NCBI GenBank assembly: GCA_040266995.1
Contig: JAWRHV010000041.1
Location: 1 to 63,240, forward strand
Direction of reading: 5' to 3'
From: UBA4312 sp040266995
Lineage (GTDB): Bacteria > Bacillota_I > Bacilli_A > Erysipelotrichales > Erysipelotrichaceae
DNA: 63,240 bases
The notes below the pieces were generated by a model. That model searched no databases, had not been told where the DNA came from, and worked only from the letters and a program-made list of their open reading frames with translations. A program made the position numbers and the translations under genes. Below are positions 31,318 to 40,008 of this stretch, piece after piece; position 1 is the first letter of the stretch, and each line of letters opens with the position of its first letter.

Positions 31318-33290
31318 GTCGAACAATAAAGGACAAAAAATACGTATGGCTGCTTCCGCTTTTGTTGCTTCTATGGCTGATGGCACATAACGGTATCTAT
31401 GCCGAAGAAACAGAGCCGGTCAGCGAACCAACGCTTGTCGAAAGTTCGCAAACCGACCCGGAACCACAAGAGCCATCAACTCAGCCATCGGAGAACGAGG
31501 CGAAGGAAACTCCGGCAGTGGATACGGTGGAAATCCAACCGGAAACCGATAGTCCGATTTTGGAAGAAAGCCAGATCCAAACGATGAATGTGATATCCAG
31601 TGCACCGGTCAAGGCGCCGGTCAAACATACGAGCAGTATATCCTATCAAGCCCATGTCCAGAAGATCGGCTGGCAGTCCCAAAAAAAGGATAGCCAGACA
31701 GCCGGGACAACCGGGCAGTCCAAACGAGTGGAAGCTCTCTGTCTGCAGTTGGACAGCCAGGCATATAGTGGCAAGCTCGAATATCGAAGCTATATCCAGG
31801 GGAAAGGCTGGGAAAGCACCTGGAAATCCAATCGTCAGATTTCCGGAACGACGGGGCAGGGCCGCTACATCGAAGCGATCCAGATCCGACTGACCGGACA
31901 GATGGCGGAATACTATGATATATACTACCGTGTGCACATTCAGAGCTATGGATGGCTGGATTGGGCCAGTGATGGAAGCTACGCAGGTTCGCGAGGTCTC
32001 AACAAACGCATTGAAGCCTTGCAGATCCGGCTGGTTGAAAAGGGACAATCCAACCTGACCACTAACCGGGAGAACGTAGGAAAAGATGTGCAGTATTCAA
32101 CCCATGTGCAGCGCTATGGCTGGCAAGCCTATCTGCGTGATGGGCAGACGGCCGGAACAACAGGAAAGTCTTTGCGCCTGGAAGCAATCCGCTGCAGTTT
32201 GTTCGGACAAGAGTACAGCGGCAATATAATGTACCGCACGCATGTTCAGCGCTATGGCTGGATGAACTGGGTCACAAACGGCAGCTTATCCGGAACGACC
32301 GGACAATCCAAACGTTTGGAAGCCATCGAAATCAAGCTGACAGGGGAGATGGCGAATCATTACGATGTATATTATCGTGTGCATGCCCAGAATTATGGCT
32401 GGCTGGACTGGGCCAGAAACGGAGCACCGGCGGGAACGGCCGGGCTGTCTTACCGCTTGGAAGGTATTGAGATCCAGCTGGTTGAAAAGGGAAAACCGGC
32501 TATGCACTCTGTCAATACGATTTCGTATGTCAACAAGGATACCGCGTATACCAACAATACCAAGGTTTCGGAAGGCTGGCAGCGAATGAACGGCAACTAC
32601 TATCATACGACGTCCTCCGGCATCATTCAGAAAAACACCTTGATCGCCGATGGCAGTCTCTACGGCTATCTGGATGACCGTGGTCGTCTGATTACCTCCA
32701 ACAGCGGTATCTTTATGCACGGGATCGATATCAGCGAGCATAATGGCAACATCGACTTATCCAAGTATAAAGACGGGTTTGTGATCATCCGTGTTTCCTG
32801 GGATACAGTTACAGATAAAAAGGCTATCCGCAACATGGATTTGTGTGAAAAGCTGGGTATTCCATATGGCGTTTATTGTTATTCCTATGCCTTGACAACG
32901 GCTCAGGCAAAGGCGGAAGCCGATTATTTGTTAAGTGTTATCAAAGGTCGTAATATCCAGGTCGGTGTTTGGTACGATATGGAAGATGCCGATCATTGGA
33001 AAGCCAGAAACAATGCGTTAACGGCCGAAAAGATGACGAATTTCTGTAATACCTTCTGTTCCCATGTTGAATCCAAAGGATACTTTACCGGTGTCTATTC
33101 CAGTGCTTCGTGGTTTACAACGTATCTGTCTGGTTTGGGCAATTATGCCAGATGGGTGGCCCACTGGGGAAAGAATGATGGTACTTTAAATGTTAATACG
33201 TCCTCTATGGGGATCCTGCAGCAGTATACGTCGGTACCACTGGATAAGAATGTGATGTATGTCCCTTTGAGTGCGTTTAAAAAGCGGTAA
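31314..33290 (+). CDS. Secreted GH25 lysozyme with six ChW repeats
   Basis: The 658-residue exported muramidase has a signal peptide (NGIYAEE), an acidic linker to about 105, two ordered ChW triads (about 108-393), and a CW-like segment (GWQRMNGNYYHTTSSG). The GH25 domain (about 467-652) cuts the MurNAc-GlcNAc backbone. Its catalytic residues are visible in FMHGIDISEHNG (Asp) and VWYDMEDADHW (Asp/Glu). GH25 enzymes tolerate O-acetylated peptidoglycan in several systems, and the gene is translationally coupled (ATGA overlap) to the O-acylation operon, so the two activities may be linked. That link is inference. Confidence 0.93.
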   Translation: MSRTIKDKKYVWLLPLLLLLWLMAHNGIYAEETEPVSEPTLVESSQTDPEPQEPSTQPSENEAKETPAVDTVEIQPETDSPILEESQIQTMNVISSAPVKAPVKHTSSISYQAHVQKIGWQSQKKDSQTAGTTGQSKRVEALCLQLDSQAYSGKLEYRSYIQGKGWESTWKSNRQISGTTGQGRYIEAIQIRLTGQMAEYYDIYYRVHIQSYGWLDWASDGSYAGSRGLNKRIEALQIRLVEKGQSNLTTNRENVGKDVQYSTHVQRYGWQAYLRDGQTAGTTGKSLRLEAIRCSLFGQEYSGNIMYRTHVQRYGWMNWVTNGSLSGTTGQSKRLEAIEIKLTGEMANHYDVYYRVHAQNYGWLDWARNGAPAGTAGLSYRLEGIEIQLVEKGKPAMHSVNTISYVNKDTAYTNNTKVSEGWQRMNGNYYHTTSSGIIQKNTLIADGSLYGYLDDRGRLITSNSGIFMHGIDISEHNGNIDLSKYKDGFVIIRVSWDTVTDKKAIRNMDLCEKLGIPYGVYCYSYALTTAQAKAEADYLLSVIKGRNIQVGVWYDMEDADHWKARNNALTAEKMTNFCNTFCSHVESKGYFTGVYSSASWFTTYLSGLGNYARWVAHWGKNDGTLNVNTSSMGILQQYTSVPLDKNVMYVPLSAFKKR

Positions 33291-33352
33291 TGGACAAGAC
33301 TTGTAAAAATTGTTAAAATAAGGATTAAATATACGGAAAGAAAGGGTTGCCT

Positions 33353-35131
33353 ATGAAAGAATCGATGTGGAAAAAAACCGGTCTCGCATTTGGCCTGTTA
33401 ATGTGCATTCTGTTCGGATACCGGAACATGGAAGTTCATGCACAAGAGCCGGAAGACATTGTCATTACGGAAAACGAGCAACCGGCCAGTACAGATGATC
33501 TGTCAGTACCGGAGAAAGCGGAAGAAGAAATCAAAACCGAAACACAGACACAGAGTGATCTCTTGGTTGGTATGACAGCCAACGAAAATGAACAGGTGAC
33601 GGAACCGGATACGCCGGCGCAGCCGGAACCAGAGATTGTGGATCCGACGTTAACGTATCAGGCCCATGTCGAGAAGATCGGATGGCAGGCCGGGAAAACC
33701 AACGGCCAGACAGCCGGCACCTTCGGGCAGTCTAAACGGGTTGAGGCTTTGGTGATCCGGATCAATGGCGGTACGTACAAGGGCGGTGTGGAATATCGGA
33801 CCCATGTACAAGGCATTGGCTGGACGAACTGGGTTGGCAACGGAGCTGTATCCGGAACGACCGGAAAGGCTAAGCGCGTAGAGGCCGTACAGATCCGTCT
33901 GACAGGCGAGGCAGCGAAATATTATTCCATCTATTACCGGGCGCATATCCAGTCCTTTGGCTGGTTAGCGTGGACGTGCGATGGCGGCTATGCCGGTTCG
34001 GAAATGTATGCCAAACGTGTAGAAGCGCTCCAGATCGAACTGAAAAAGAAGGGAGATCCTTCCGCTCCGTCTTTAGGTGGACAATCCATGATCAGCCCAG
34101 CGATTACTTACCAATCCCATGTACAGACCTATGGATGGCAAAAACGAACACCGGAGGGAGTGACCGGTGGTACAACCGGTCAATCCAAACGGGTTGAAGC
34201 CATCAAGATCTCATTTTATAAAACACCGGAATACAGTGGCAATATTCTGTATCGTACCCATGTACAAAGCTATGGGTGGATGGACTGGAAGAAAAACGGT
34301 CAGCTATCCGGCACGACCGGTCAAGGCAAACGGATCGAAGCCTTGCAGATCAAACTGGATGGAGAGATGGCCAGACATTATGATGTCTATTATCGCACCC
34401 ATATAGAAGGCTTCGGCTGGCTGGAATGGGCAAGCGACGGTGAGATATCCGGTTCAAGCGGTATGTCCCGACGGGTTGAAGCCTATGAAATCAAGCTTGT
34501 CAAAAAAGGGCAGACGGCTCCTTCTACTGTCAACACAGTGTCATATATGGATCGGTATTGGGCGTATAATACAGCCGGTACCAAGGTATCCGGGGAGCAA
34601 TGGATCAATTTTAAGAAATTCAAGATCTATCTTCATAATCAAGATGTCTCAAAATATGACCGGCATCATGAAAAACACCAGGCATGGTTCTTATATCCAC
34701 TGACGTATGCCCGGATGCGGGACTATGTAGTGGGACGTTCTTATGACATTGACAAAGCCTATGGCGCACAGTGCTGGGATTTTGTCGCGCATGTCATGGG
34801 CAAATATTATAATGGAAAACCAATCAGCTGCAATTCGTCAGGTTATGTAAAGGATATCGCCTACAACAAGAAAACTAATGGTATACTAACTTTTACCACG
34901 GATAAAACCAATATCAATCGCATGCAGATGCAGGCAGGCGATATCATAATTTGGGGCGTTGGTCGTGTTACTAAGCTGAGCCATATTGCTTTACTGGATC
35001 ATTATGAAGGAAATACGATGTATATTATCGGTCAGAATCACAAGGGTTTACAACGTGTAAATTGTATTTCATTACCTACCTATGATATTATTGGAATCTT
35101 CCGGCCGAAGAAGATAACGAATTTACCCTGA
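33353..35131 (+). CDS. Secreted CHAP-domain amidase/endopeptidase with six ChW repeats
   Basis: The 592-residue exported enzyme has a signal peptide (MEVHAQE), an acidic linker to about 97, two ordered ChW triads (about 100-386), a segment equivalent to the CW-like linker of its paralogues but degenerate (TVNTVSYMDRYWAYNTAG), and a CHAP domain (about 455-592). The catalytic Cys lies in YGAQCWDFVAHVMG (near 473) and the His in LSHIALLDHYEG (near 543). It should cleave peptidoglycan amide or peptide bonds. ATG 33353 was preferred to TTG 33347; RBS AAAGAAAGGG. It follows the GH25 gene by 62 bases and may be read from the same operon. The terminator overlaps the stop codon. Confidence 0.9.
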   Translation: MKESMWKKTGLAFGLLMCILFGYRNMEVHAQEPEDIVITENEQPASTDDLSVPEKAEEEIKTETQTQSDLLVGMTANENEQVTEPDTPAQPEPEIVDPTLTYQAHVEKIGWQAGKTNGQTAGTFGQSKRVEALVIRINGGTYKGGVEYRTHVQGIGWTNWVGNGAVSGTTGKAKRVEAVQIRLTGEAAKYYSIYYRAHIQSFGWLAWTCDGGYAGSEMYAKRVEALQIELKKKGDPSAPSLGGQSMISPAITYQSHVQTYGWQKRTPEGVTGGTTGQSKRVEAIKISFYKTPEYSGNILYRTHVQSYGWMDWKKNGQLSGTTGQGKRIEALQIKLDGEMARHYDVYYRTHIEGFGWLEWASDGEISGSSGMSRRVEAYEIKLVKKGQTAPSTVNTVSYMDRYWAYNTAGTKVSGEQWINFKKFKIYLHNQDVSKYDRHHEKHQAWFLYPLTYARMRDYVVGRSYDIDKAYGAQCWDFVAHVMGKYYNGKPISCNSSGYVKDIAYNKKTNGILTFTTDKTNINRMQMQAGDIIIWGVGRVTKLSHIALLDHYEGNTMYIIGQNHKGLQRVNCISLPTYDIIGIFRPKKITNLP

Positions 35132-35155
35132 GTCTTAATATAGACTCAGTTTTTT
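35128..35155 (+). terminator. Rho-independent terminator overlapping the CHAP gene stop codon
   Basis: CTGAGTCT (35128-35135) pairs perfectly with AGACTCAG (35142-35149), followed by TTTTTT. The TGA stop lies in the 5' arm. Confidence 0.95.
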
Positions 35156-35181
35156 ATTTGTTAAGAAATACTTGAAAGTAT

Positions 35182-35210
35182 TTGACAACCACGTTTGGGA
35201 AATCAATAAT
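35182..35210 (+). promoter_or_regulatory. Sigma-A promoter for the lipid-kinase gene
   Basis: A perfect TTGACA (35182-35187), 17-base spacer and AATAAT (35205-35210) lie 45 bases before ATG 35256. Confidence 0.75.
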
Positions 35211-35255
35211 GATAAAGAGTTAGATGTGTTTGGAACATGCAAGGGAGGAAGGTTT

Positions 35256-36167
35256 ATGAAATGTCTGTTCATCATTAATCCGGTTGCGGGGACAAAATCC
35301 TTGCAGAAGCAGATGGATCGCTTTATCGGCCAGTTGATCCTGCACACGGATGTCAACCAGGTGGATGTGTTTTATACAAAGAAAAAGGACGATGCGCTTT
35401 ACAAAGCATCCACTCTGCAGCCGGATGCGTATGATTTCATAGTGGTTGTTGGCGGAGATGGAACCGTCAACGAAGCGTTGACCGGTCTGGTTCAAAGCAG
35501 ATCGGATATTCCGGTGGCTATTCTCCCGGCGGGAACCGTCAATGACTTTGGTTCCTTTTTACATCTGCCGGTCCGACCTAAGGAGTTCGCAGAGATGATT
35601 AAAGAGCATTGTCTTCAGCCGGTCGATCTTGGCAGCATCGGGGATCGCTGTTTTGTCAATGTGATCAGCGGAGGCATGTTCAGCGATATCGGCTTTCAGG
35701 TAAAGAAAGAAGAGAAGAATCTGCTGGGTCCCCTGGCGTATTATTTGACCGGATTGCGGGATTTTAATAACCAGATCAACACCAATCTCCATTTGAAGGT
35801 ATCTGTGGATGGGTTCACCTTCGAGGAGGATGCTTGTTTGTTTTTGTTAACCAATACGGCCAGTGTCGGTGGATTCCGTGGAATTACCCCTTTAGCTAAT
35901 GTACAGGATGGCGCACTGGATCTGATCATTTTCAAAAATACAGATCTGCTGGACAAGGTATCGATCTTCAAGGACTTCCTGTTGGATTTTCACAACCATT
36001 TGGAACATCCTTCGGTACACTATGCACAAGCTCGTCATATTCGTATCGAATGCGACCAGCCAATCATCTACGACGTGGATGGAGAGCAGGGCAAGGACTT
36101 CCCGATCGACGTGGAATGCCTGCATCATGCGGTGCGTTTGTTCGTTCCGAAAAATACAAATCTATAA
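35256..36167 (+). CDS. Diacylglycerol kinase-like lipid kinase (DagK/YegS family)
   Basis: This 303-residue soluble, peripheral-membrane kinase phosphorylates diacylglycerol or a related lipid. It has the DAGK catalytic signature: FIINPVAGTKS at the start, VVVGGDGTVNEAL (about 70), and ILPAGTVNDFGSFL. In cells that make lipoteichoic acid, DgkB returns the diacylglycerol released by the LTA synthase to the phospholipid pool, which fits the LTA-synthase-like gene at 7275. Sphingosine or undecaprenol kinase activity cannot be excluded. ATG 35256 follows AAGGGAGGAAGG; an upstream in-frame start at 35172 was rejected because it precedes the promoter. Confidence 0.88.
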   Translation: MKCLFIINPVAGTKSLQKQMDRFIGQLILHTDVNQVDVFYTKKKDDALYKASTLQPDAYDFIVVVGGDGTVNEALTGLVQSRSDIPVAILPAGTVNDFGSFLHLPVRPKEFAEMIKEHCLQPVDLGSIGDRCFVNVISGGMFSDIGFQVKKEEKNLLGPLAYYLTGLRDFNNQINTNLHLKVSVDGFTFEEDACLFLLTNTASVGGFRGITPLANVQDGALDLIIFKNTDLLDKVSIFKDFLLDFHNHLEHPSVHYAQARHIRIECDQPIIYDVDGEQGKDFPIDVECLHHAVRLFVPKNTNL

Positions 36168-36184
36168 CAATTTATGTAGATTTG
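36157..36184 (+). repeat. Eight-base inverted repeat around the lipid-kinase stop codon
   Basis: CAAATCTA (36157-36164) and TAGATTTG (36177-36184) are perfect inverted arms with a 12-base loop holding the stop codon. There is no T-run, so it may only slow or process the transcript before the LCP gene. Confidence 0.4.
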
Positions 36185-36218
36185 TTCGGATGAAATTGAC
36201 TTTTTGGAGGTTACATGA

Positions 36219-37988
36219 TTGAATAAGGACATGGCAAATCAAGTGAAAAGAAGGCGGAACAGCGTCTTAAAATTTTTATCGCTATTGAGTATCGTTTTTG
36301 TGATTTTACTGATCATACAGATTTTGTTTCTTAATATATTACCGGGACAGCTGGCGCTTCCTTTACTAGCAGCAATCCTGATCCTGACATTGCTCGTGTT
36401 TCTGGTCTACAACTTTACCAGCAATACATGGGCCACGCGGATCATCAGCGCCATCATGGTGGTTGTGTTGACGGTCGGCTATGGATTAGGAAACTATTAT
36501 GTATTCAAGACCAACCAGATGCTGTCGAGCGTGACAGATCTGAAGACAAAGCTGACGCATACGATGTCGGTGGTGACCATCAATACATCCGATATTGACA
36601 GCGTTGAAGACCTGAACGGAAAAGTGATGGGAACAACGCCGGATATCGACGAAGAAGGCATGGCTTTTGGTGTAGAGGAAGTCAACAAGAAAGTAACGGT
36701 TGACGTTCAGGAATTCGCTTCTTACGAAGAAGCTTTACAAGCGTTGTTTAACGGCACCATTGACTGCCTTTTGATCAGTGAAGCCTATCGTGGCGTCATT
36801 TATGATCTGGGCGGGTTTGATACCTTTAATTCAGATACCAAAGTTGTCTTCCAGGCATCTTATCAAACCGATCGTCCGACACAGATTGCTGATTCCCAGG
36901 ATGCGGTGAATGTGACCAGTCAGCCTTTTGTGGTTCTGATCAGTGGCAATGATTCCTACGGCAGTTTGAATGAGAACTCTCGTTCGGATTCCAATACCTT
37001 GTTGACCATCAATCCGAATACCCATGAGATCCTGATGATCAGCATCCCACGGGATTATTATGAACCGATGGCGTGTGGTTCCGGGTATGAAAACACATGT
37101 CCGGACGGCGAGAATGACAAGCTGACGCATACAGGTATGTTTGGGGTCGAAACCACCGAGGCGACGATTGAACAGATGCTCGGTATCGATATCAATTATT
37201 ATTTCCGTGTGAATTTTTCCAGCCTGGTGAATATCGTGGATGCCCTGGGTGGTATCAATGTCACCGTGGAAAAAGGAATGGAAGTTGAAACCTTCTATGC
37301 CAATGACCGTCTGGAAGGCGTGCATGAAGGCGTCAACCATCTGGATGGAGAAAGAGCGCTGGCCTATGCCCGGGAACGTCACGCGTATGTCGATGGCGAT
37401 CTGCAGCGGATCAAAAACCAGCAGCAGGTATTACAGGCAATCATCGGTCGGTTAAGCTCTCCGTCACTGGTCCTGCAATATGGAAGTCTGGTGGATGCGC
37501 TGAGCGAGGCATTTGAAACCAATATGTCCAGTGATGATATTCTATCGTTTATCCGCTTTCAGCTTATCGTTCAACCGAAATGGCATTTTGAAAGCTATGC
37601 GCTGGTCGGCAGTGATACTGGCATGTATCCATGCGCCAGTGTCGGACAGGAGGCGTCGGTGGTCATCCCGGATGATGGATCGGTCTTAACCGCTTCCCAA
37701 AAAATCCAAGCTGTGTTGAATGGTCAGAAAGCATCCAGCATCAAAGATCAGGCGGGCAAAGCTGTCAAGAAAGAAGAGGATGAACAGGAAGAGGATACAC
37801 AGGAACAGGAAGAGACAGAAACCTCTGTACCGCAAACGGATCCAGGCCTGTACAATTCACAGCCTGTGACCGGACCGGACAGCTATACAACTTATGACAC
37901 ATACCCTACGTATGATGCAGGGATCCCATACGATCCGAATGCCGTATATGATCCAAATGTGACATATGACACAGGAATTTATCAATAA
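36219..37988 (+). CDS. LCP-family polymer ligase with an extra binding-protein-like segment (first paralogue)
   Basis: LytR-CpsA-Psr proteins attach teichoic acids or capsule to peptidoglycan. This 589-residue protein has about three membrane helices (15-110), then a segment of about 130 residues resembling part of a periplasmic binding protein (DLNGKVMGTTPDIDEEG, ALFNGTIDCLLISEAYRG). The LCP domain (about 225-430) shows LISGNDSYGSL, SDSNTLLTINP, ISIPRDYY, DKLTHTGMFGVE and ALAYARERHAYVDGD. The conserved Arg and Asp residues are present. It ends in a Tyr/Asp/Pro-rich tail. The best start is TTG 36219, eight bases after GGAGG; the nearer ATG 36215 opens a three-codon frame only, and ATG 36231 is too distant. 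Confidence 0.88.
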   Translation: MNKDMANQVKRRRNSVLKFLSLLSIVFVILLIIQILFLNILPGQLALPLLAAILILTLLVFLVYNFTSNTWATRIISAIMVVVLTVGYGLGNYYVFKTNQMLSSVTDLKTKLTHTMSVVTINTSDIDSVEDLNGKVMGTTPDIDEEGMAFGVEEVNKKVTVDVQEFASYEEALQALFNGTIDCLLISEAYRGVIYDLGGFDTFNSDTKVVFQASYQTDRPTQIADSQDAVNVTSQPFVVLISGNDSYGSLNENSRSDSNTLLTINPNTHEILMISIPRDYYEPMACGSGYENTCPDGENDKLTHTGMFGVETTEATIEQMLGIDINYYFRVNFSSLVNIVDALGGINVTVEKGMEVETFYANDRLEGVHEGVNHLDGERALAYARERHAYVDGDLQRIKNQQQVLQAIIGRLSSPSLVLQYGSLVDALSEAFETNMSSDDILSFIRFQLIVQPKWHFESYALVGSDTGMYPCASVGQEASVVIPDDGSVLTASQKIQAVLNGQKASSIKDQAGKAVKKEEDEQEEDTQEQEETETSVPQTDPGLYNSQPVTGPDSYTTYDTYPTYDAGIPYDPNAVYDPNVTYDTGIYQ

Positions 37989-38010
37989 ACCGGAGTTTTC
38001 CGGTTTTTTT
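37987..38010 (+). terminator. Rho-independent terminator between the LCP paralogues
   Basis: AAACCGGA (37987-37994), loop GTTT, TCCGGTTT (37999-38006), then T to 38010. The 5' arm overlaps the stop codon. Confidence 0.93.
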
Positions 38011-38034
38011 ATGGTTATATATGCAGAATCATGA

Positions 38035-38064
38035 TTGAATAAAAGAAAAGACATGTGTTAAAAT
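38035..38064 (+). promoter_or_regulatory. Promoter of the second LCP gene
   Basis: TTGAAT (38035-38040) and TAAAAT (38059-38064) have an 18-base spacer and an extended TGT just before the -10 box. Confidence 0.6.
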
Positions 38065-38105
38065 GTTCCCGTTGTGTACTCATGCACTGAGCCGGAGGAT
38101 CCGTA

Positions 38106-39908
38106 ATGAAAAAAAGTATATTCTACAAGGTAGTGACAACCTTTCTGTCCGTATTGTTGATCGTATGCAGTCTGTCGCTGCTTTGGCGAGCCTATAAATT
38201 GCAAGTATTGCCATCCAAACTGTTTATGATGGCTGCCATAATCGTCGCTCTGCTTACATTGATCCTGCTGGTTTTGATGCTGGGGGTCACAAGACGATGG
38301 TATACAAGACTTCTGTCCTGTATCCTGGTCATCGCGTGCTGTACGGGCATGGTGATGGGAAATACCTATATGGCTCGTACCGATGATTTCATTTCCAAAG
38401 TGACACAGAATAACGGAAGTGTAAAAAATACAGTCAATGTACTGGCATTGGAAAAATCCAAGATCCAGGATGAAAACGATCTGGCCGGGAAAAAGGTCGG
38501 CGTCTTAAAAACCATTGATCAACGGGGTACGGATTCATGCGTCAATGCGTTAAAAGAAAAGAATATTTCAATCACCACGAAAAAGTACACGAGTCTGCAG
38601 AACTTGATCGATGCGCTGTATCAAAAAAAGGTGGATGCGATCATCCTCAACGAAACCTATCGGAAAAATGTGGTGGAGATTGACGGATACGAAGCATTTG
38701 ATAAAGAAGTCAAAACCGTTTATCAGTCTGTCTTCTATACAGAGGATGTCAATGAAGCATTGTCGGTATCGGATGTTACAACCAAACCGTTCACCATTCT
38801 GATCAGCGGAAATGATTCATATGGAGACCTGGAGGATGTCAGCCGCAGCGATGTCAATCTTCTGGTAACGATCAACCCGTCTACCCAGACTGTCCTTATG
38901 ACCAGCTTGCCTAGAGACTACTATGTCCCGGTTATGTGTGATGACGGGGCTTGTGCGCAAGGGGCTTTGGATAAATTGACACATACGGGCATGCATGGTG
39001 TGGATACGACAAGAGATACGATTGAAAATCTTTTGGGGATCGATATCAACTATACCGTCCGTGTGAATTTCTCCTCTTTGGAAAACATTGTGGAAGCGGT
39101 ACGCGGTGTGGATGTATATGTCGAAGAAGGCCTGGCCGTTGAGCACTTCTATGCCAATGAATATCTTGAAGGGGTCGAAGAAGGCTGGAATCACCTGAAT
39201 GGTCCGCGTGCGCTGGCTTTTGCCCGGGAACGTCACGCCTACGAAGATGGCGACGTACAGCGTGTCAAGAACCAGCAGCAAGTATTGAATGCGTTGATCA
39301 ATAAGATCATCTCCTCGGAAGCTTTATTGAACTATAACGCGCTGTTGGATGCGATTGCCGGTTCTTTTGAAACGAATATGTCCATGGAGGAAATCAAATC
39401 CTTTATTAAATTTCAGCTGCAGACAAGTCCGTCATGGAAGTTTGAAAACTTTGTTCTGATCGGATATGGCGACCGCATGATGTGTGCCGAACTGGGCAAT
39501 GCCGCTTCGGTGCTGGTACCGGATCAGAGATACATTGAAACCGCCAGTCAGAAGATCCATGCGGTACTGGAAGGAAAATCCAGTAAATCGATCAAGGAAA
39601 ACTTTGATAAGACCGATCCAAGGCTGCCGGATTATATGGAGGGTGTGGAGTCTGTGCCTGAAGAAGAAGAGGACGAAACAACGGAAGAGCAGACACAAGC
39701 CCAGCCGGAGGTGCCGCAACAGGATCCGAATACCGGCTATGATCCATCGTATTATGATCCAAACCAATATGTCGATCCAAACCAATACGTGGATCCAAAT
39801 ACGTATGTGGATCCAAACCAGAACATCGTACCGGATGCACAGATCCAGCCGGTGATGCCGGAAACAGAGGTTGTCCAACAATCATTGAATACAGGTCAGG
39901 GAATGTAG
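38106..39908 (+). CDS. LCP-family polymer ligase with an extra binding-protein-like segment (second paralogue)
   Basis: This 600-residue paralogue of the previous gene has the same order: about three membrane helices (to 105), a binding-protein-like segment (LAGKKVGVLKTIDQRG, ALYQKKVDAIILNETYRK), the LCP domain (LISGNDSYGDL, SDVNLLVTINPST, TSLPRDYYVPVM, DKLTHTGMHGVDTTRD, ALAFARERHAYEDGD), and a variable acidic tail. The tail contains a four-unit repeat (DPNQYV type) at 39756-39827. Two LCP proteins with separate promoters suggest different polymers or conditions. RBS GGAGGATCC. The terminator begins inside the last codons. Confidence 0.9.
   Translation: MKKSIFYKVVTTFLSVLLIVCSLSLLWRAYKLQVLPSKLFMMAAIIVALLTLILLVLMLGVTRRWYTRLLSCILVIACCTGMVMGNTYMARTDDFISKVTQNNGSVKNTVNVLALEKSKIQDENDLAGKKVGVLKTIDQRGTDSCVNALKEKNISITTKKYTSLQNLIDALYQKKVDAIILNETYRKNVVEIDGYEAFDKEVKTVYQSVFYTEDVNEALSVSDVTTKPFTILISGNDSYGDLEDVSRSDVNLLVTINPSTQTVLMTSLPRDYYVPVMCDDGACAQGALDKLTHTGMHGVDTTRDTIENLLGIDINYTVRVNFSSLENIVEAVRGVDVYVEEGLAVEHFYANEYLEGVEEGWNHLNGPRALAFARERHAYEDGDVQRVKNQQQVLNALINKIISSEALLNYNALLDAIAGSFETNMSMEEIKSFIKFQLQTSPSWKFENFVLIGYGDRMMCAELGNAASVLVPDQRYIETASQKIHAVLEGKSSKSIKENFDKTDPRLPDYMEGVESVPEEEEDETTEEQTQAQPEVPQQDPNTGYDPSYYDPNQYVDPNQYVDPNTYVDPNQNIVPDAQIQPVMPETEVVQQSLNTGQGM
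39756..39827 (+). repeat. 18-base tandem repeat encoding DPNxxV units in the LCP tail
   Basis: Four consecutive 18-base units start at 39756, 39774, 39792 and 39810, each beginning GATCCAAA, and encode DPNQYV, DPNQYV, DPNTYV and DPNQNI. The length is a multiple of three, so copy-number change would alter only tail length. Confidence 0.9.
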
Positions 39909-39922
39909 CCCTGACTTTTTTT
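39895..39922 (+). terminator. Rho-independent terminator with the LCP stop codon in its loop
   Basis: GTCAGGG (39895-39901) pairs with CCCTGAC (39909-39915); TAG (39906-39908) lies in the loop; seven T follow. Confidence 0.93.
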
Positions 39923-39980
39923 CAGACAGGGCGGACCAGGTGTCCGCGCCTGTCGTATTTATGTTTTACAAGAAATGATG

Positions 39981-39986
39981 TATAAT
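39981..39986 (+). promoter_or_regulatory. -10 element (TATAAT) of the dehydratase gene
   Basis: A perfect TATAAT preceded directly by TG lies 22 bases before ATG 40009. The -35 region is weak. Confidence 0.45.
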
Positions 39987-40008
39987 GGTTTCATAGCGGA
40001 GGCTATAT

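Noticed and set aside
23249..35131. Reading the surface enzymes as choline-binding proteins
   Set aside because: The main repeats have the ChW pattern (GW, AGTxGQSKRLEAI) and not the GWxxxNGxWYYL choline-binding pattern; only one short CW-like stretch follows the ChW array in some of them.
39756..39827. Tandem repeat as a CRISPR array or phase-variation tract
   Set aside because: The 18-base units have no spacers, lie in frame in the LCP tail and would change only protein length.
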